Part shown: positions 17,916-26,773 of the stretch, in pieces
How positions within the stretch are numbered: position 1 is the stretch's first letter
Layout of the letters: every line of letters begins with the position of its first letter
Assembly: GCF_009729075.1 (NCBI RefSeq)
Contig: NZ_VTGY01000013.1
Location: forward strand, 1-64,000
DNA from: Mycolicibacterium sp. CBMA 226
Lineage (GTDB): Bacteria; Actinomycetota; Actinomycetes; Mycobacteriales; Mycobacteriaceae
Reading direction: 5' to 3'
Length of the DNA stretch: 64,000 bases
Position numbers and translations under genes: made by a program
Notes under the pieces: generated by a model
What the model was told of the DNA's origin: nothing
Databases searched by the model: none
The model's input: only the letters and a program-made list of their open reading frames with translations

Positions 17916-20114
17916 ATGGTGGATGCCCCCGAACCGAACGGCGACGAAAAGCGCGCGGCTCCACACAAGACGGCTGCGCGGCGATTCGACCGATTCCAGC
18001 GCCGGCAACTGCTGTCGAAGGTGAGCATCCAGTCGAAGCTCGTGGTGATGCTGGTGCTGTGCACCATCGTGGCCGCGACGGTGGTGGGGTTCATCGCATT
18101 TCAGGCCGGCCGCGGCTCGATGCGCGATTCGGTCTTCAACCGATTGACCGAGGTGCGCCAGTCGCAGTTGCGCGCACTGCAGGACCAGTTGTCGGACCTG
18201 AAGAACTCGATGATCATCTACGCGCGCGGAGCCACGACCGTGAACGCGCTGGCGGATTTCACCGCCGGATTCGACGCACTCGCGGACAAACCGATCAATC
18301 CCGCCCAGGCGCAGTCGATCAGCGACTACTACTCGAACACTTTTCTCAGAGAGGTCCAGAAATCCAGCGGCGTGACCCTCAACGCCGACCAGTTGCTGCC
18401 GAGGGACAACGCACAGCGATACCTGCAGGCGAACTACACCGCGGTGCGCCAGAACGACGACACCGCGGTGAAGGTGAACGACGCGCACGACGGCAGCCTC
18501 TGGTCCGCGGCCAACGCCCGGTACCAGGATTTCTTCCGCGAGATCGTCACCCGGTTCGAGTTCCAGGACGCCATGCTGCTCGACACCCGCGGCAACATGG
18601 TCTACACGGCGTACAAGGACGTCGACCTGGGCACCAACATCCTCACCGGGCCCTACAGCGGCTCGAAGCTGCGCGCCGCGTACGAGAAGGCGTTGTCGTC
18701 CAACGCGCTCGACTATGTGGAGTTCACCGACTTCGAGGTCTACCAGCCGGCCGAGAACGACCCCACGGCGTGGATGGTCACCCCGGTCGTCAGCGGCGGC
18801 CGCGCGGTCGGGGTGCTGGCCCTGCAGTTCCCCGCGTCGAAGGTCAACCGGCTGATGACGTTCGACAAACGCTGGAACGAGTCCGGGCTGGGTTACACCG
18901 GCGAGGTCTACCTGGTGGGCTCCGACAATCTGATGCGCTCGGATTCCCGGGTCTTCCTGGAGAATCCGCAGGCGTACAAGCAGGAAGTCGTGGATGCCGG
19001 TACGCCGGCCTCCGTCGCCGAACGGGCCATCCAGGTCGGCGGCACCACACTCGTGCAGCCCATCCCACCCGAGACCGCACAGCACGCACAGCGCGGTGAA
19101 TCGGGGACCCAGATCGGCATCGACTACCTCGGCAGGGAGGCGTTGCAGGCCTATGCGCCCGTGGCGATTCCAGGTTCCGATCTGAACTGGTCCATCATCG
19201 CGAAGATCGACACCGCGGAGGCGTTCGAGAAGGAGGCCTCGTTCACCCGGACCATGGTGCTGTCGACAGTCGGCATCATCTTCGCCGTCTGCATCGCCGC
19301 GGTGTTCCTCGCGCAGCTCTTCGTCCGGCCGATCCGGCGGCTGGAAGCCGGTGCACAGCGCATCGGCGCCGGCGAGTACGACATCGCCATCCCGGTGTCG
19401 ACACGGGACGAAATCGGGGATCTGACAGCGGCTTTCAACGAGATGAGCCGAAGCCTCACCGTCAAGGAAGAGCTCCTCGTCGAGCAGCGCAAGGAGAACT
19501 CCAAGCTGCTGGCACTGCTGATGCCCGAGCCGGTCGCGGAGCGCTACCAGCAGGGCGAGGAGATCCTGGCCGAGGAGCACCAGAACGTGACCGTGATCTT
19601 CACCGAGATCATGGGACTCGACCGGCTACAAGCCGAGCTGACGTCGCAGGGGTCACTTGCCATCGTCACCGAGATCGAGCGCCAATTCGACGCCGCGGCA
19701 GACAGTCTCGGCATCGAACGGGGCCGGCCCATCCGCAATGGCTACCTCAGCAGCTGCGGACTCAACGTGCCGCGCCTGGACAACGTGCGGCGCACCGTCG
19801 ACTTCGCGCTCGAGTGCCAGCGAATCATCGAGCGGTTCAACAACGAAACGGGCTACACCCTGGCATTGCGCGCGGGCATCGACACCGGCACCGTCAGCAG
19901 CGGCCTCGGCGGCCGGCACTCGGTGATGTACGACATGTGGGGCGCGGCGGTGAACGTCGCCTACCAGGTCAAGAGCGGGTCACCACAACCCGGGATCGAC
20001 GTCACCGACCGGGTGTACCAGGCATTGCACGAGACCATGAGCTTCACGTCCGTCGGCACCGTCACCGTCGACGGGCGGGAGGAACCGATTTGGCGACTGG
20101 TGGGGCCCCGGTGA
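17916..20114 (+). CDS. receptor-type class III nucleotide cyclase homologue with degenerate catalytic site (Rv2435c-like)
   Basis: A 732-residue membrane protein. Seen: basic N terminus, membrane segment about 42-63, a large extracytoplasmic Cache-like sensor (about 64-445), second membrane segment about 447-470, HAMP domain (RPIRRLEAG to about 520), then a cyclase homology domain from about 556. Against the class III consensus the first metal Asp is Glu564, the second metal Asp is Asn608, and the transition-state Arg is Gln684; Asp673 and Asn680 in YDMWGAAVNVA are kept. Catalysis is therefore doubtful. An aaggga ribosome-binding site supports ATG 17916. It overlaps the channel gene in GTGA. 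The pair resembles Rv2435c-Rv2434c, placed elsewhere in M. tuberculosis. Confidence 0.85.
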   Translation: MVDAPEPNGDEKRAAPHKTAARRFDRFQRRQLLSKVSIQSKLVVMLVLCTIVAATVVGFIAFQAGRGSMRDSVFNRLTEVRQSQLRALQDQLSDLKNSMIIYARGATTVNALADFTAGFDALADKPINPAQAQSISDYYSNTFLREVQKSSGVTLNADQLLPRDNAQRYLQANYTAVRQNDDTAVKVNDAHDGSLWSAANARYQDFFREIVTRFEFQDAMLLDTRGNMVYTAYKDVDLGTNILTGPYSGSKLRAAYEKALSSNALDYVEFTDFEVYQPAENDPTAWMVTPVVSGGRAVGVLALQFPASKVNRLMTFDKRWNESGLGYTGEVYLVGSDNLMRSDSRVFLENPQAYKQEVVDAGTPASVAERAIQVGGTTLVQPIPPETAQHAQRGESGTQIGIDYLGREALQAYAPVAIPGSDLNWSIIAKIDTAEAFEKEASFTRTMVLSTVGIIFAVCIAAVFLAQLFVRPIRRLEAGAQRIGAGEYDIAIPVSTRDEIGDLTAAFNEMSRSLTVKEELLVEQRKENSKLLALLMPEPVAERYQQGEEILAEEHQNVTVIFTEIMGLDRLQAELTSQGSLAIVTEIERQFDAAADSLGIERGRPIRNGYLSSCGLNVPRLDNVRRTVDFALECQRIIERFNNETGYTLALRAGIDTGTVSSGLGGRHSVMYDMWGAAVNVAYQVKSGSPQPGIDVTDRVYQALHETMSFTSVGTVTVDGREEPIWRLVGPR

Positions 20115-21535
20115 TCGCCGACATCTTCACCTCGTCCTGGATCTACTGGGCCGTCGGCATCGCGGTCGGACTGCCGATCGGGCTGGTCGCGCTCACCGAG
20201 TGGCAGCACGCACTACGGCGCCGACAGAGCTTCCTGGTGCGCCCGGTGACCCTCCTGCGCAATTATCTGCTGCCGCTGGGCGCACTGCTGCTCCTGCTGA
20301 CCGAGGCCCGCCAGGTACCGGCCGGCGCGACCTCGGTCCGCACCGTCGCAACGCTTTTCGCGTTCGTCGTACTAGTCCTGCTGTTGTCCGGGGTGAACGC
20401 CGCACTGTTCCAGGGCGCTCCGGAGGGCACGTGGCGGAAGCGCATTCCGACGATCTTCGTCGACGTCGCCCGGTTCGTCCTCATCGCGGTCGGCCTCGCG
20501 CTGATCTTCGCCTACATCTGGGGCGCCAACGTCCGCGGCTTGTTCACCGCGCTCGGAATCACCTCGATCGTCATCGGCCTCACGCTGCAGAACTCCGTCG
20601 GCCACGTGATCTCCGGGCTACTGATGCTGTTCGAGCAGCCATTCCAGATCGGCGACTGGCTCGACACCGCCAGCGCCCGCGGCCGAGTCGTCGAAGTCAA
20701 CTGGCGTGCCGTACATCTGGAGACCAGTACCGGGCTGCAGATCATCCCGAACGCGGTGCTCGCCGGCGCGTCGTTCGCGAACCTGAGCCGCCCCGAGAAC
20801 AAGCACAAGGTCAAGGTGACCACGATCTTCTCGCTCGACGATCCACCGAACCAGGTGTGCGCCATGCTGACCGGGCTGGCCGCCGACCTGCCGATGCGAC
20901 GCCGCGCGGGCACCGTATCGGCGACGCCACTGGGCGGTCTCGAATATCAGACGACCATTCCCCTGAACTCCCCCGCCGACGACGGCGACACGAAAACCCT
21001 TTTCCTGCAATGGGTCTGGTATGCCTCTCGGCGAGCCGGCCTGCACCTCGACGAGGCCGAGGACGAGTTCGCGACACCCGAGCGGCTGTTGGCCGCCGTC
21101 GGCCAGGTCGTCGCGCCGACGTTGCATCTGGACGCCGACGAACAACGTGAGCTGATGCCCGCGGCGACCTTGGAGCGCTACGCGATCGACGAAGTGGTCC
21201 AGCGGGCCGGAGAGGTGCCGGATCGGATGACATTCATCGTGTCGGGCCGCATCCAGCTGATCGCCGGCAGCGCCGACCAACCCGGTCCGGTGATCGGAAT
21301 CCTCGACGAGGGCGGATATCTCGGCCAGAGCACACTCACCCGCCAGCCGGTGCTCGGCTATGCGCGCGCCCTCGACGAGGTCACGGTCGTCCATGTGGAG
21401 CGAACCCACATCGAGATGGTGGTACAGCGAAACCCGTTGCTGCTGCAGGAGTTCGGCCGCGCCATCGAAGACCGTCGGGCCCGCGCCCAGCGCGCGTTGA
21501 CCGCACCGGCGGACGAGTCACCCGTTGCCGACTGA
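20111..21535 (+). CDS. MscS-type mechanosensitive channel with C-terminal cyclic-nucleotide-binding-like domain (Rv2434c-like)
   Basis: A 474-residue membrane protein. Seen: about five hydrophobic segments in the first 180 residues, then the MscS core LGITSIVIGLTLQNSVGHVISG, EQPFQIGDWLD and IIPNAVLAG, then a C-terminal CNB-like beta barrel (LERYAIDEVVQRAGE to VVHVERTHIE). The phosphate-binding cassette is poor: GGYLGQSTLTRQPVLGYARA lacks the Glu and Arg that contact cAMP. Start GTG 20111 overlaps the cyclase stop. Coupled translation suggests the two proteins form one sensory unit. Whether the channel binds a nucleotide is uncertain. Confidence 0.87.
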   Translation: MIADIFTSSWIYWAVGIAVGLPIGLVALTEWQHALRRRQSFLVRPVTLLRNYLLPLGALLLLLTEARQVPAGATSVRTVATLFAFVVLVLLLSGVNAALFQGAPEGTWRKRIPTIFVDVARFVLIAVGLALIFAYIWGANVRGLFTALGITSIVIGLTLQNSVGHVISGLLMLFEQPFQIGDWLDTASARGRVVEVNWRAVHLETSTGLQIIPNAVLAGASFANLSRPENKHKVKVTTIFSLDDPPNQVCAMLTGLAADLPMRRRAGTVSATPLGGLEYQTTIPLNSPADDGDTKTLFLQWVWYASRRAGLHLDEAEDEFATPERLLAAVGQVVAPTLHLDADEQRELMPAATLERYAIDEVVQRAGEVPDRMTFIVSGRIQLIAGSADQPGPVIGILDEGGYLGQSTLTRQPVLGYARALDEVTVVHVERTHIEMVVQRNPLLLQEFGRAIEDRRARAQRALTAPADESPVAD

Positions 21536-21540
21536 CATCC

Positions 21541-21930
21541 TCAGTCGCGGTGGGATATCCACTGCACGGTCGACGGGCTGAACAACAGTCCCAGCGTGAC
21601 GATCGCGACGAGCGCGACCGCGATGGCGTACTGCAACTGGCCGGACTGGAAGACGTACCACGCGACGCCGAGCAGCAGCAGGTTGGCGAACACCCCGATG
21701 CCGCGGCCCCAGCGTCGTCCGGTGATCAGCGCCCAGCCGCCGGCCAGCACCCCACCGCAGATGCACAACAACCAGAGCGCGTTGCCGTAGCCACTGACGA
21801 TGTGCTGATCGGCACCGGCCAGCCCGCGCACCACATACACCGCCGCCCCGATCAGACCGAGCACACCCTCGGCGGCCACCAGGAACCCGGCCCGACGTAC
21901 CGCGGGCGGATGGATCGTCGGATCACTCAC
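21541..21930 (-). CDS. four-helix integral membrane protein (Rv3217c-like)
   Basis: A 129-residue hydrophobic protein with about four membrane segments ([73 protein letters not shown]). Start GTG 21930 overlaps the dehydroquinase stop in GTGA. It fits the place and type of Rv3217c. No functional motif is seen. It ends converging on the channel gene with almost no gap. Confidence 0.78.
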   Translation of the reverse strand: MSDPTIHPPAVRRAGFLVAAEGVLGLIGAAVYVVRGLAGADQHIVSGYGNALWLLCICGGVLAGGWALITGRRWGRGIGVFANLLLLGVAWYVFQSGQLQYAIAVALVAIVTLGLLFSPSTVQWISHRD

Positions 21931-22370
21931 TGCGACAACCGATCTGACAGGTACCGCACCGCCAGCTCGTAGCCGATGGGCCCCGCGCCGGCGATCACGG
22001 TGTCGGCCACCGCCGACACGAAGGAGTGATGCCGGAAGGCCTCGCGCTTGTGGATGTTGCTCAAATGCACTTCGGCAACCGGCAATTCGGCCGCAGTGAG
22101 GGCGTCGGCAATGGCCACCGACGTGTGACTGTAGGCAGCGGGGTTGATGACGATGCCGACACAATCGGTGCGAGCCGCCTGGATCGCGTCGACCAGCTCG
22201 CCTTCGTGGTTGCTCTGCACCGCACGCACCGCGAAGCCGAGTTGTGCCGCCAGGTCGGTGACGGCCTGCTCGATCTGCGCCAACGTGGTCGAGCCGTAGA
22301 TTTCGGGCTGGCGCGTACCCAACAGATTCAGGTTGGGCCCGTTGACGAGGAGCAGGCGGCGATCGGTCAC
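21927..22370 (-). CDS. aroQ: type II 3-dehydroquinate dehydratase
   Basis: A 147-residue enzyme with the full type II signature: [20 protein letters not shown] (catalytic Tyr, Arg), [20 protein letters not shown], and [14 protein letters not shown] (catalytic His). Reaction: 3-dehydroquinate to 3-dehydroshikimate. In mycobacteria the housekeeping copy usually sits in the aroC-aroK-aroB operon, so this one, beside a membrane protein and away from shikimate genes, may be a second copy or a catabolic one. That needs the rest of the genome. Start GTG 22370 gives VTDRRLLLV. The protein family is certain. Confidence 0.88.
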   Translation of the reverse strand: MTDRRLLLVNGPNLNLLGTRQPEIYGSTTLAQIEQAVTDLAAQLGFAVRAVQSNHEGELVDAIQAARTDCVGIVINPAAYSHTSVAIADALTAAELPVAEVHLSNIHKREAFRHHSFVSAVADTVIAGAGPIGYELAVRYLSDRLSQ

Positions 22371-22409
22371 CCAACCACGGTACCGGCTGCGAGCAGGCAG
22401 AATTGGCCG

Positions 22410-22805
22410 GTGCCGATCAACATGGGCCCGTGTCGCTGCGATACCGGGATGGCGTACGCCGCCTGCTGCGGCCCGCTGCACGGCGGCGAGCGGCCTGCCG
22501 CCACGGCGGTGGCGCTGATGCGTTCGCGCTTCACCGCGTTCGCGCTCGGCGATGTCGACTACCTGCTGAAGACATGGCACCCCAGCACCCGTCCCGCAGG
22601 CCTCGATCTCGACGACGACGTCGTCTGGCGCCGGCTGCAGATCGTCGACACCGAGGCCGGCGGCGAGGACGATCAGGCCGGCGTCGTGCAGTTCCGCGCC
22701 CAGTACGTGCGGGACGGTGGCCGGCACATCCTGCACGAGCGCAGCCGCTTCACCCGCGGCCGCGACGGCCGTTGGCTGTACGTCGACGGCGATTTCGTGG
22801 ACTAG
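22410..22805 (+). CDS. YchJ-family (UPF0225) protein with SEC-C-like metal motif
   Basis: A 131-residue protein. Seen: an N-terminal Cys cluster [14 protein letters not shown] like the zinc-binding SEC-C motif, [27 protein letters not shown], and the NTF2-like C-terminal part [12 protein letters not shown]. Start is GTG 22410 or ATG 22422; both precede the Cys cluster. It is divergent from aroQ by 39 bases. The molecular role of the family is not established. Confidence 0.8.
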   Translation: MPINMGPCRCDTGMAYAACCGPLHGGERPAATAVALMRSRFTAFALGDVDYLLKTWHPSTRPAGLDLDDDVVWRRLQIVDTEAGGEDDQAGVVQFRAQYVRDGGRHILHERSRFTRGRDGRWLYVDGDFVD

Positions 22806-22857
22806 TTGCCGGGCGACCGAGTTGCCGACGGTGGCGGCGCGGATAGGCTCGGCACCC

Positions 22858-23817
22858 GTGCGTGCCGTGCTGATCGTGAATCCGAACGCGACCTCGACGA
22901 CCCCGGCAGGCCGGGATCTCCTTGCCCATGCGCTGGAAAGCCGCGTCGACCTGACCGTCGCGCATACCGACCACCGCGGCCACGCCATCGAGATCGGGCA
23001 CCAGGCCGCGGCCGACGGCACCGACGTGGTGATCGTGCACGGCGGCGACGGCACGGTGAACGAAGTCGTCAACGGCATCCTCGGGCACGCGAACGGCGTG
23101 CCCGGCGCGTCCAACACCGCCGTCGGCGTGGTGCCCGGCGGCTCGGCGAACGTCTTCGCCAGGGCCCTCGGCATCAGCCCCGACCCGTTGCAGGCGACCA
23201 ACCAGCTCGTCGACCAGCTCAGTGATTACCGGAGAGGTGTGCCCTGGCGGCGCATCGGGCTGATGGACTGCGGCGACCGCTGGTCGGTGTTCACGGCGGG
23301 GATGGGCGTGGACGGCGAGGTCGTGGCGGCCGTCGAGGCGCAGCGGGCCAAGGGCCGCAAGGTGACCGCATCGCGGTACATCCGGGTGGCGATCCGCGAG
23401 GCCGTCGGCAGTGCCCGCAAGCCCCCGCGGTTGACGCTGCACCTGCCGGACCGCGAGCCGGTCCCCGGCGTGCACTTCGCGTTCGTGTCGAACGCCAGTC
23501 CGTGGACCTACGCCAACAGCCGGCCGGTCTGGACAAACCCCACGACGACGTTCGAGACAGGCCTGGGTGTGTTCGCGACCACCAGCATGGGCATCTGGGC
23601 CAACCTTCGGTTGCTGCGACGCATGTTGTCGCGCACGCCACAGATCGAGGGTCCACATCTGATTCGCGACGACGACCTGCCGTGGCTGCGCGTGACAAGT
23701 GACACACCTATTGCGTGCCAAATTGACGGAGATTTCGTTGGCCTGCGCGAAAGCATGACGTTCACGGCGGTTCCGGGGGCCCTCAACGTGGTGGCGCCGC
23801 CGGCAATAACACTGTGA
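22858..23817 (+). CDS. diacylglycerol/lipid kinase family protein (Rv3218-like)
   Basis: A 319-residue lipid kinase. Seen: [10 protein letters not shown] at the N terminus, the nucleotide-binding [32 protein letters not shown], and the C-terminal beta domain ending with [13 protein letters not shown]. It matches Rv3218 in size and position upstream of whiB1. Start GTG 22858 opens directly on the first beta strand (VRAVLIVNP). The lipid substrate is not evident; relatives phosphorylate diacylglycerol or sphingoid-like lipids at the cytosolic membrane face. Confidence 0.85.
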   Translation: MRAVLIVNPNATSTTPAGRDLLAHALESRVDLTVAHTDHRGHAIEIGHQAAADGTDVVIVHGGDGTVNEVVNGILGHANGVPGASNTAVGVVPGGSANVFARALGISPDPLQATNQLVDQLSDYRRGVPWRRIGLMDCGDRWSVFTAGMGVDGEVVAAVEAQRAKGRKVTASRYIRVAIREAVGSARKPPRLTLHLPDREPVPGVHFAFVSNASPWTYANSRPVWTNPTTTFETGLGVFATTSMGIWANLRLLRRMLSRTPQIEGPHLIRDDDLPWLRVTSDTPIACQIDGDFVGLRESMTFTAVPGALNVVAPPAITL

Positions 23818-23908
23818 CCAGCGATCTTGATAACAGATTGCCAAATTTAGGGCGCAGGTGGCCTAAGTGTAGTACAACTGGTTTAGGGGCCTGCCAACGC
23901 GGGTCCGC

Positions 23909-23946
23909 AGTGACATTGCCCACGAGTTAACGCGTCGCTATTGACA
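23909..23946 (+). promoter_or_regulatory. whiB1 promoter region with CRP-like site
   Basis: agtgacattgcccacg at 23909-23924 fits the mycobacterial CRP half-site pattern GTGA-N6-CCAC/TCAC. A ttgaca -35-like box lies at 23941-23946. If transcription begins near 23975, the CRP site is centred at about -59, close to the arrangement known for M. tuberculosis whiB1, which is controlled by CRP (Rv3676). The -10 element is not clear. Confidence 0.55.
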
Positions 23947-24066
23947 TCTGTCCAGCCTGTGAAAACATCAGATGCAACAGTGCAGAAACATTTCGTGTGC
24001 ACCCGTTAACAGCCGAAGTTAAAAACCTTGCGCGCGTTGCTGCGCGCCCAGTGAGGAGTGTTGACC

Positions 24067-24321
24067 ATGGATTGGCGCCACAAGGCGGTCTGTCGCGACG
24101 AGGATCCGGAACTGTTCTTCCCCGTGGGAAACAGCGGCCCGGCCATCGCTCAGATCGCTGACGCGAAGCTCGTGTGCAACCGCTGCCCGGTGACCACCGA
24201 GTGCCTGAGTTGGGCGCTCGAGTCCGGCCAGGACGCGGGCGTATGGGGCGGCATGAGCGAAGACGAGCGTCGCGCGCTGAAGCGTCGCAACGCACGCACC
24301 AAGGCTCGCACCGGCGTCTAG
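24067..24321 (+). CDS. whiB1: WhiB1, iron-sulfur transcription factor
   Basis: An 84-residue Wbl protein identical in length to M. tuberculosis WhiB1 (Rv3219). The four cluster ligands are Cys9, Cys37, Cys40 and Cys46, followed by the GVWGG turn and a basic C-terminal tail (RRALKRRNARTKAR). WhiB1 binds a [4Fe-4S] cluster that reacts with nitric oxide, interacts with the primary sigma factor and is essential in M. tuberculosis. A gaggag ribosome-binding site precedes ATG 24067; an in-frame Met at 24058 is not supported. A strong terminator follows. Confidence 0.95.
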   Translation: MDWRHKAVCRDEDPELFFPVGNSGPAIAQIADAKLVCNRCPVTTECLSWALESGQDAGVWGGMSEDERRALKRRNARTKARTGV

Positions 24322-24336
24322 CCACCACGGCATTCG

Positions 24337-24370
24337 AAAATGACCCCGGCCGATGCGCCGGGGTCATTTT
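24337..24370 (+). terminator. whiB1 intrinsic terminator
   Basis: A perfect 14-bp stem, aaaatgaccccggc (24337-24350) with its complement (24357-24370), and a 6-base loop, followed by T residues. Also usable in reverse for pdtaS. Confidence 0.88.
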
Positions 24371-24433
24371 TGTGGTCGGCCCCGAAATATATTGTGCGGC
24401 GCGGACTCTCAGGTAGCGGCTCGCCCGCAGTGC

Positions 24434-25927
24434 CTACTGCGCGGCTCGGCCGCGGCGACCGATCGGCACGCGCAGCACCACATCCGTGCCGCCGCCCGGC
24501 GCCGCGTTCATCGCCAGCGAGCCGTCCAGCACCGACGAGACCTGCGTCTGCACGATCTGCAGCCCCAGCCGGTCCGAGTTCTCGAGGGTGAAGCCCTCAG
24601 GCAACCCGTGCCCGTCGTCGTGGATCACGACATCGAGCCAGCGCGCAGAGCGGTCTGACTTGATGGTCACGCTGCCCTTCTCCGTAGTCGGATCAAAAGC
24701 GTGCTCGATGGCGTTCTGAACCAGCTCGGTGATGACCATGATCAGAGCGTGCGCGCGGTCGGCGTCCAGCACACCCAGGTCGCCCTCCCGTCGCACCCTG
24801 ATGGGTGCTCCGAGCGACGCCAGGTCGTTCATCATCGGCAGGATGCGGTCGATGACCTCGTCGAGGTTCACTTCCTCGTCCACCGACAGCGACAGGGCGT
24901 CGTGCACCAGCGCGATCGACGACACCCGGCGCACCGAATCCAGCAGCGCCTCGCGCGCCTCGGCGTTGTTCATCCGGCGGGACTGCAGCCGCAGCAGCGC
25001 CGCCACCGTCTGCAGGTTGTTCTTCACCCGGTGGTGAATCTCGCGGATCGTGGCGTCCTTGGACAGCAGCGCACGGTCGCGGCGCTTGATCTCGGTGACA
25101 TCGCGGACCAGAACCGCCGCGCCCACCGCCTTACCGCCCACGGACAACGGGATGGTCCGCAGCAGCACCGCGGCACCGCCTGCGTCGATCTCCATGCGCA
25201 TACTGGAGCCGCCCGCAAGCAGGTCCCGGACGTGGTTGGCCAGTTCCTGCGCATCGAACGGGTCCGAGATCAGCGGACGGGTGACGCTGATCAGATTCTG
25301 GCCGTCGAGCTCGGTGGCCAGCCCCATGCGGTGATAGGCGGAGATGGCGTTGGGGCTGGCGAACACCACGACCCCGTCGACGTCGAGCCGGATCAGGCCG
25401 TCGCCGACACGGGGGCTGGACCGCGACATCGGCACGTCACCGACGTTCGGGAACGTCCCCTCCGCCAGCATCCGCAGCAGATCCCGGGCGCAGTCCAGAT
25501 AGGCCCGCTCGAGCGGCGCCACCTTGCGACGGTCGGCCAGCGCGGTCTGATGGGTGAGCACGGCGACCACGTCGTTGCCGTAGCGGACGGGCACTGCCTC
25601 CAGGTTCAGCCGCGAATCGCCTTGCGCCGCAGAGCTTTCCTCGCCACGACCGATGAGTCCGGTCTCGAAGGCCGCCGAGACGGCAGGCATGTCCGCGGCA
25701 GCGTTCGTGGTCCCGACCGCATCGGCGAACAGCACCGTCAGCGCGGTGTTGGGCCGAATCTGGGCCACACACACCAGCGCCCCGTCGTCGCGACGGACCC
25801 ACATGAGGTAGTCGGCGAACGACAAGTCGGCCAGCAGCTGCCATTCGCCGACCACGGCGTGCAGGTGGTCAACCGCATTGCCGGGCAGAACCGTGTGCTC
25901 GGCGAGCAGATCACCGAGTGTGGACAT
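24434..25927 (-). CDS. pdtaS: PdtaS, HWE/HisKA_2-type sensor histidine kinase
   Basis: A 497-residue soluble kinase. Seen: an N-terminal GAF-like domain (about 1-150), a PAS domain (about 175-285), then the HisKA_2 dimerisation helix EIHHRVKNNLQTVAALLRLQ with the phospho-accepting His at 298 or 299, and a HATPase domain (TELVQNAIEHAF, DDGHGLPEGF, LGLQIV). It matches Rv3220c, which phosphorylates the ANTAR RNA-binding regulator PdtaR; pdtaR is unlinked in M. tuberculosis too. No membrane segment is seen, so it senses a cytosolic signal. Confidence 0.92.
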   Translation of the reverse strand: MSTLGDLLAEHTVLPGNAVDHLHAVVGEWQLLADLSFADYLMWVRRDDGALVCVAQIRPNTALTVLFADAVGTTNAAADMPAVSAAFETGLIGRGEESSAAQGDSRLNLEAVPVRYGNDVVAVLTHQTALADRRKVAPLERAYLDCARDLLRMLAEGTFPNVGDVPMSRSSPRVGDGLIRLDVDGVVVFASPNAISAYHRMGLATELDGQNLISVTRPLISDPFDAQELANHVRDLLAGGSSMRMEIDAGGAAVLLRTIPLSVGGKAVGAAVLVRDVTEIKRRDRALLSKDATIREIHHRVKNNLQTVAALLRLQSRRMNNAEAREALLDSVRRVSSIALVHDALSLSVDEEVNLDEVIDRILPMMNDLASLGAPIRVRREGDLGVLDADRAHALIMVITELVQNAIEHAFDPTTEKGSVTIKSDRSARWLDVVIHDDGHGLPEGFTLENSDRLGLQIVQTQVSSVLDGSLAMNAAPGGGTDVVLRVPIGRRGRAAQ

Positions 25928-25955
25928 GTCGCGCTATTTCCGGTCCCAGGGTTAC

Positions 25956-26171
25956 CTAGCCGATGACGGCGATCAGGTCGCCGGCCTGGATGACGTCGCC
26001 GACGGCCACGTTGACGGACGTCACCGTGCCGGCCACCTCGGCCAGCACCGGGATCTCCATCTTCATCGACTCGAGGAGCACCACCGTGTCACCCTCGCCG
26101 ATCTGGTCGCCCTCGCGAACCACGACCTCGAGCACACTGGCCACGATTTCAGCGCGAACGTCCTCGGCCAT
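25956..26171 (-). CDS. biotin/lipoyl-attachment protein TB7.3 (BCCP-like)
   Basis: A 71-residue single-domain biotinyl carrier. Seen: VVLLESMKMEIPV with the modified Lys, and paired beta hairpins (GDQIGEGDTV, GDVIQAGDLIAVIG). Start ATG 26171 gives MAEDVRAEIVASV, matching TB7.3 (Rv3221c); a Met two codons upstream is in frame. It is probably biotinylated by BirA and could serve an acyl-CoA carboxylase, but its partner is not in this window. Confidence 0.9.
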   Translation of the reverse strand: MAEDVRAEIVASVLEVVVREGDQIGEGDTVVLLESMKMEIPVLAEVAGTVTSVNVAVGDVIQAGDLIAVIG

Positions 26172-26307
26172 CTTCACCCCACTCGTCTCATGTCTGTGCG
26201 CAGGCGGTGCCTGCGGCCTCTATTGCACCACAGCACCACGGTTTGCAATTGGGTGGCGTGGCCGTGCGACACTGTAGGGCGAGCAACCGAACCTTTGGAG
26301 GACCATC

Positions 26308-26382
26308 ATGGCCAAGCGTGGCCGCAAGAAGCGTGACCGTAAGCACTCGAAGGCCAACCACGGCCGGCGTCCCAACGCCTGA
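26308..26382 (+). CDS. 50S ribosomal protein bL37 (24 residues)
   Basis: A 24-residue, very basic ORF: begins MAKRGRKKRDRK and ends HGRRPNA. It has a near-perfect ribosome-binding site (tttggagga) 9 bases before ATG 26308 and a terminator 15 bases after the stop. The sequence matches the small actinobacterial protein found in mycobacterial ribosome structures and named bL37, which binds 23S rRNA in the large subunit. It sits alone on the + strand between TB7.3 and rshA. It is easily missed by gene finders because of its length. Confidence 0.88.
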   Translation: MAKRGRKKRDRKHSKANHGRRPNA

Positions 26383-26397
26383 CCTACTGCCTTCCTG

Positions 26398-26434
26398 ACC
26401 GCCCGGCTCCATAACGGAACCGGGCGGTTTTCGT
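26398..26434 (+). terminator. terminator downstream of bL37
   Basis: Hairpin accgcccgg...ccgggcggt with a one-pair internal mismatch and a 5-base loop (ataac), followed by tttt. It lies between the bL37 gene and the end of rshA and may serve both. Confidence 0.8.
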
Positions 26435-26461
26435 CTGTCCGGAAGCGCCCAGGACGGGCGT

Positions 26462-26773
26462 TCAGCCGCGAATGATGGTGGTGCGGCTGATCTCGAGCTT
26501 GAGCCGGGCACGCAGGCTCTCAGGGGCCTTCTCGCCGCTGCACTTGGTGGCGATCAGCGACTTCACCCGCTCCTCGACGCCGTACTGGCGCAGGCAGGTG
26601 GGGCACTCCTCCAGGTGCAACCGCAATCTGTCGCGCGTCTCGTTGGTGCATTCCCCGTCGAGCAGGGTCCACACCTCGGCGATCACCGCGGCGCATTCGG
26701 GATGCTCCGGGTCGACGGGGCCGATCGGCGGCTGGAAGTCGTGCCCGTCGGGGCGGGTGAACTCGTCGCCCAT
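26462..26773 (-). CDS. rshA: RshA, redox-sensing anti-sigma factor of SigH
   Basis: A 103-residue zinc-associated anti-sigma factor. Seen: the HxxxCxxC signature as HLEECPTC near the middle plus additional Cys (HPECAAV, DGECTNE, TKCSGE). In M. tuberculosis RshA binds SigH under reducing conditions and releases it on oxidation or after phosphorylation by PknB. Start ATG 26773 shares a base with the sigH stop (TGATG), so the two are coupled, giving balanced synthesis. Confidence 0.92.
   Translation of the reverse strand: MGDEFTRPDGHDFQPPIGPVDPEHPECAAVIAEVWTLLDGECTNETRDRLRLHLEECPTCLRQYGVEERVKSLIATKCSGEKAPESLRARLKLEISRTTIIRG

Noticed and set aside
17700..19580. A 626-codon open frame on the minus strand
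   Set aside because: Antisense to the cyclase gene, no recognisable domain, no ribosome-binding site.
24357..24420. Small RNA after whiB1
   Set aside because: Only the terminator hairpin is supported; no promoter or second structure is evident.
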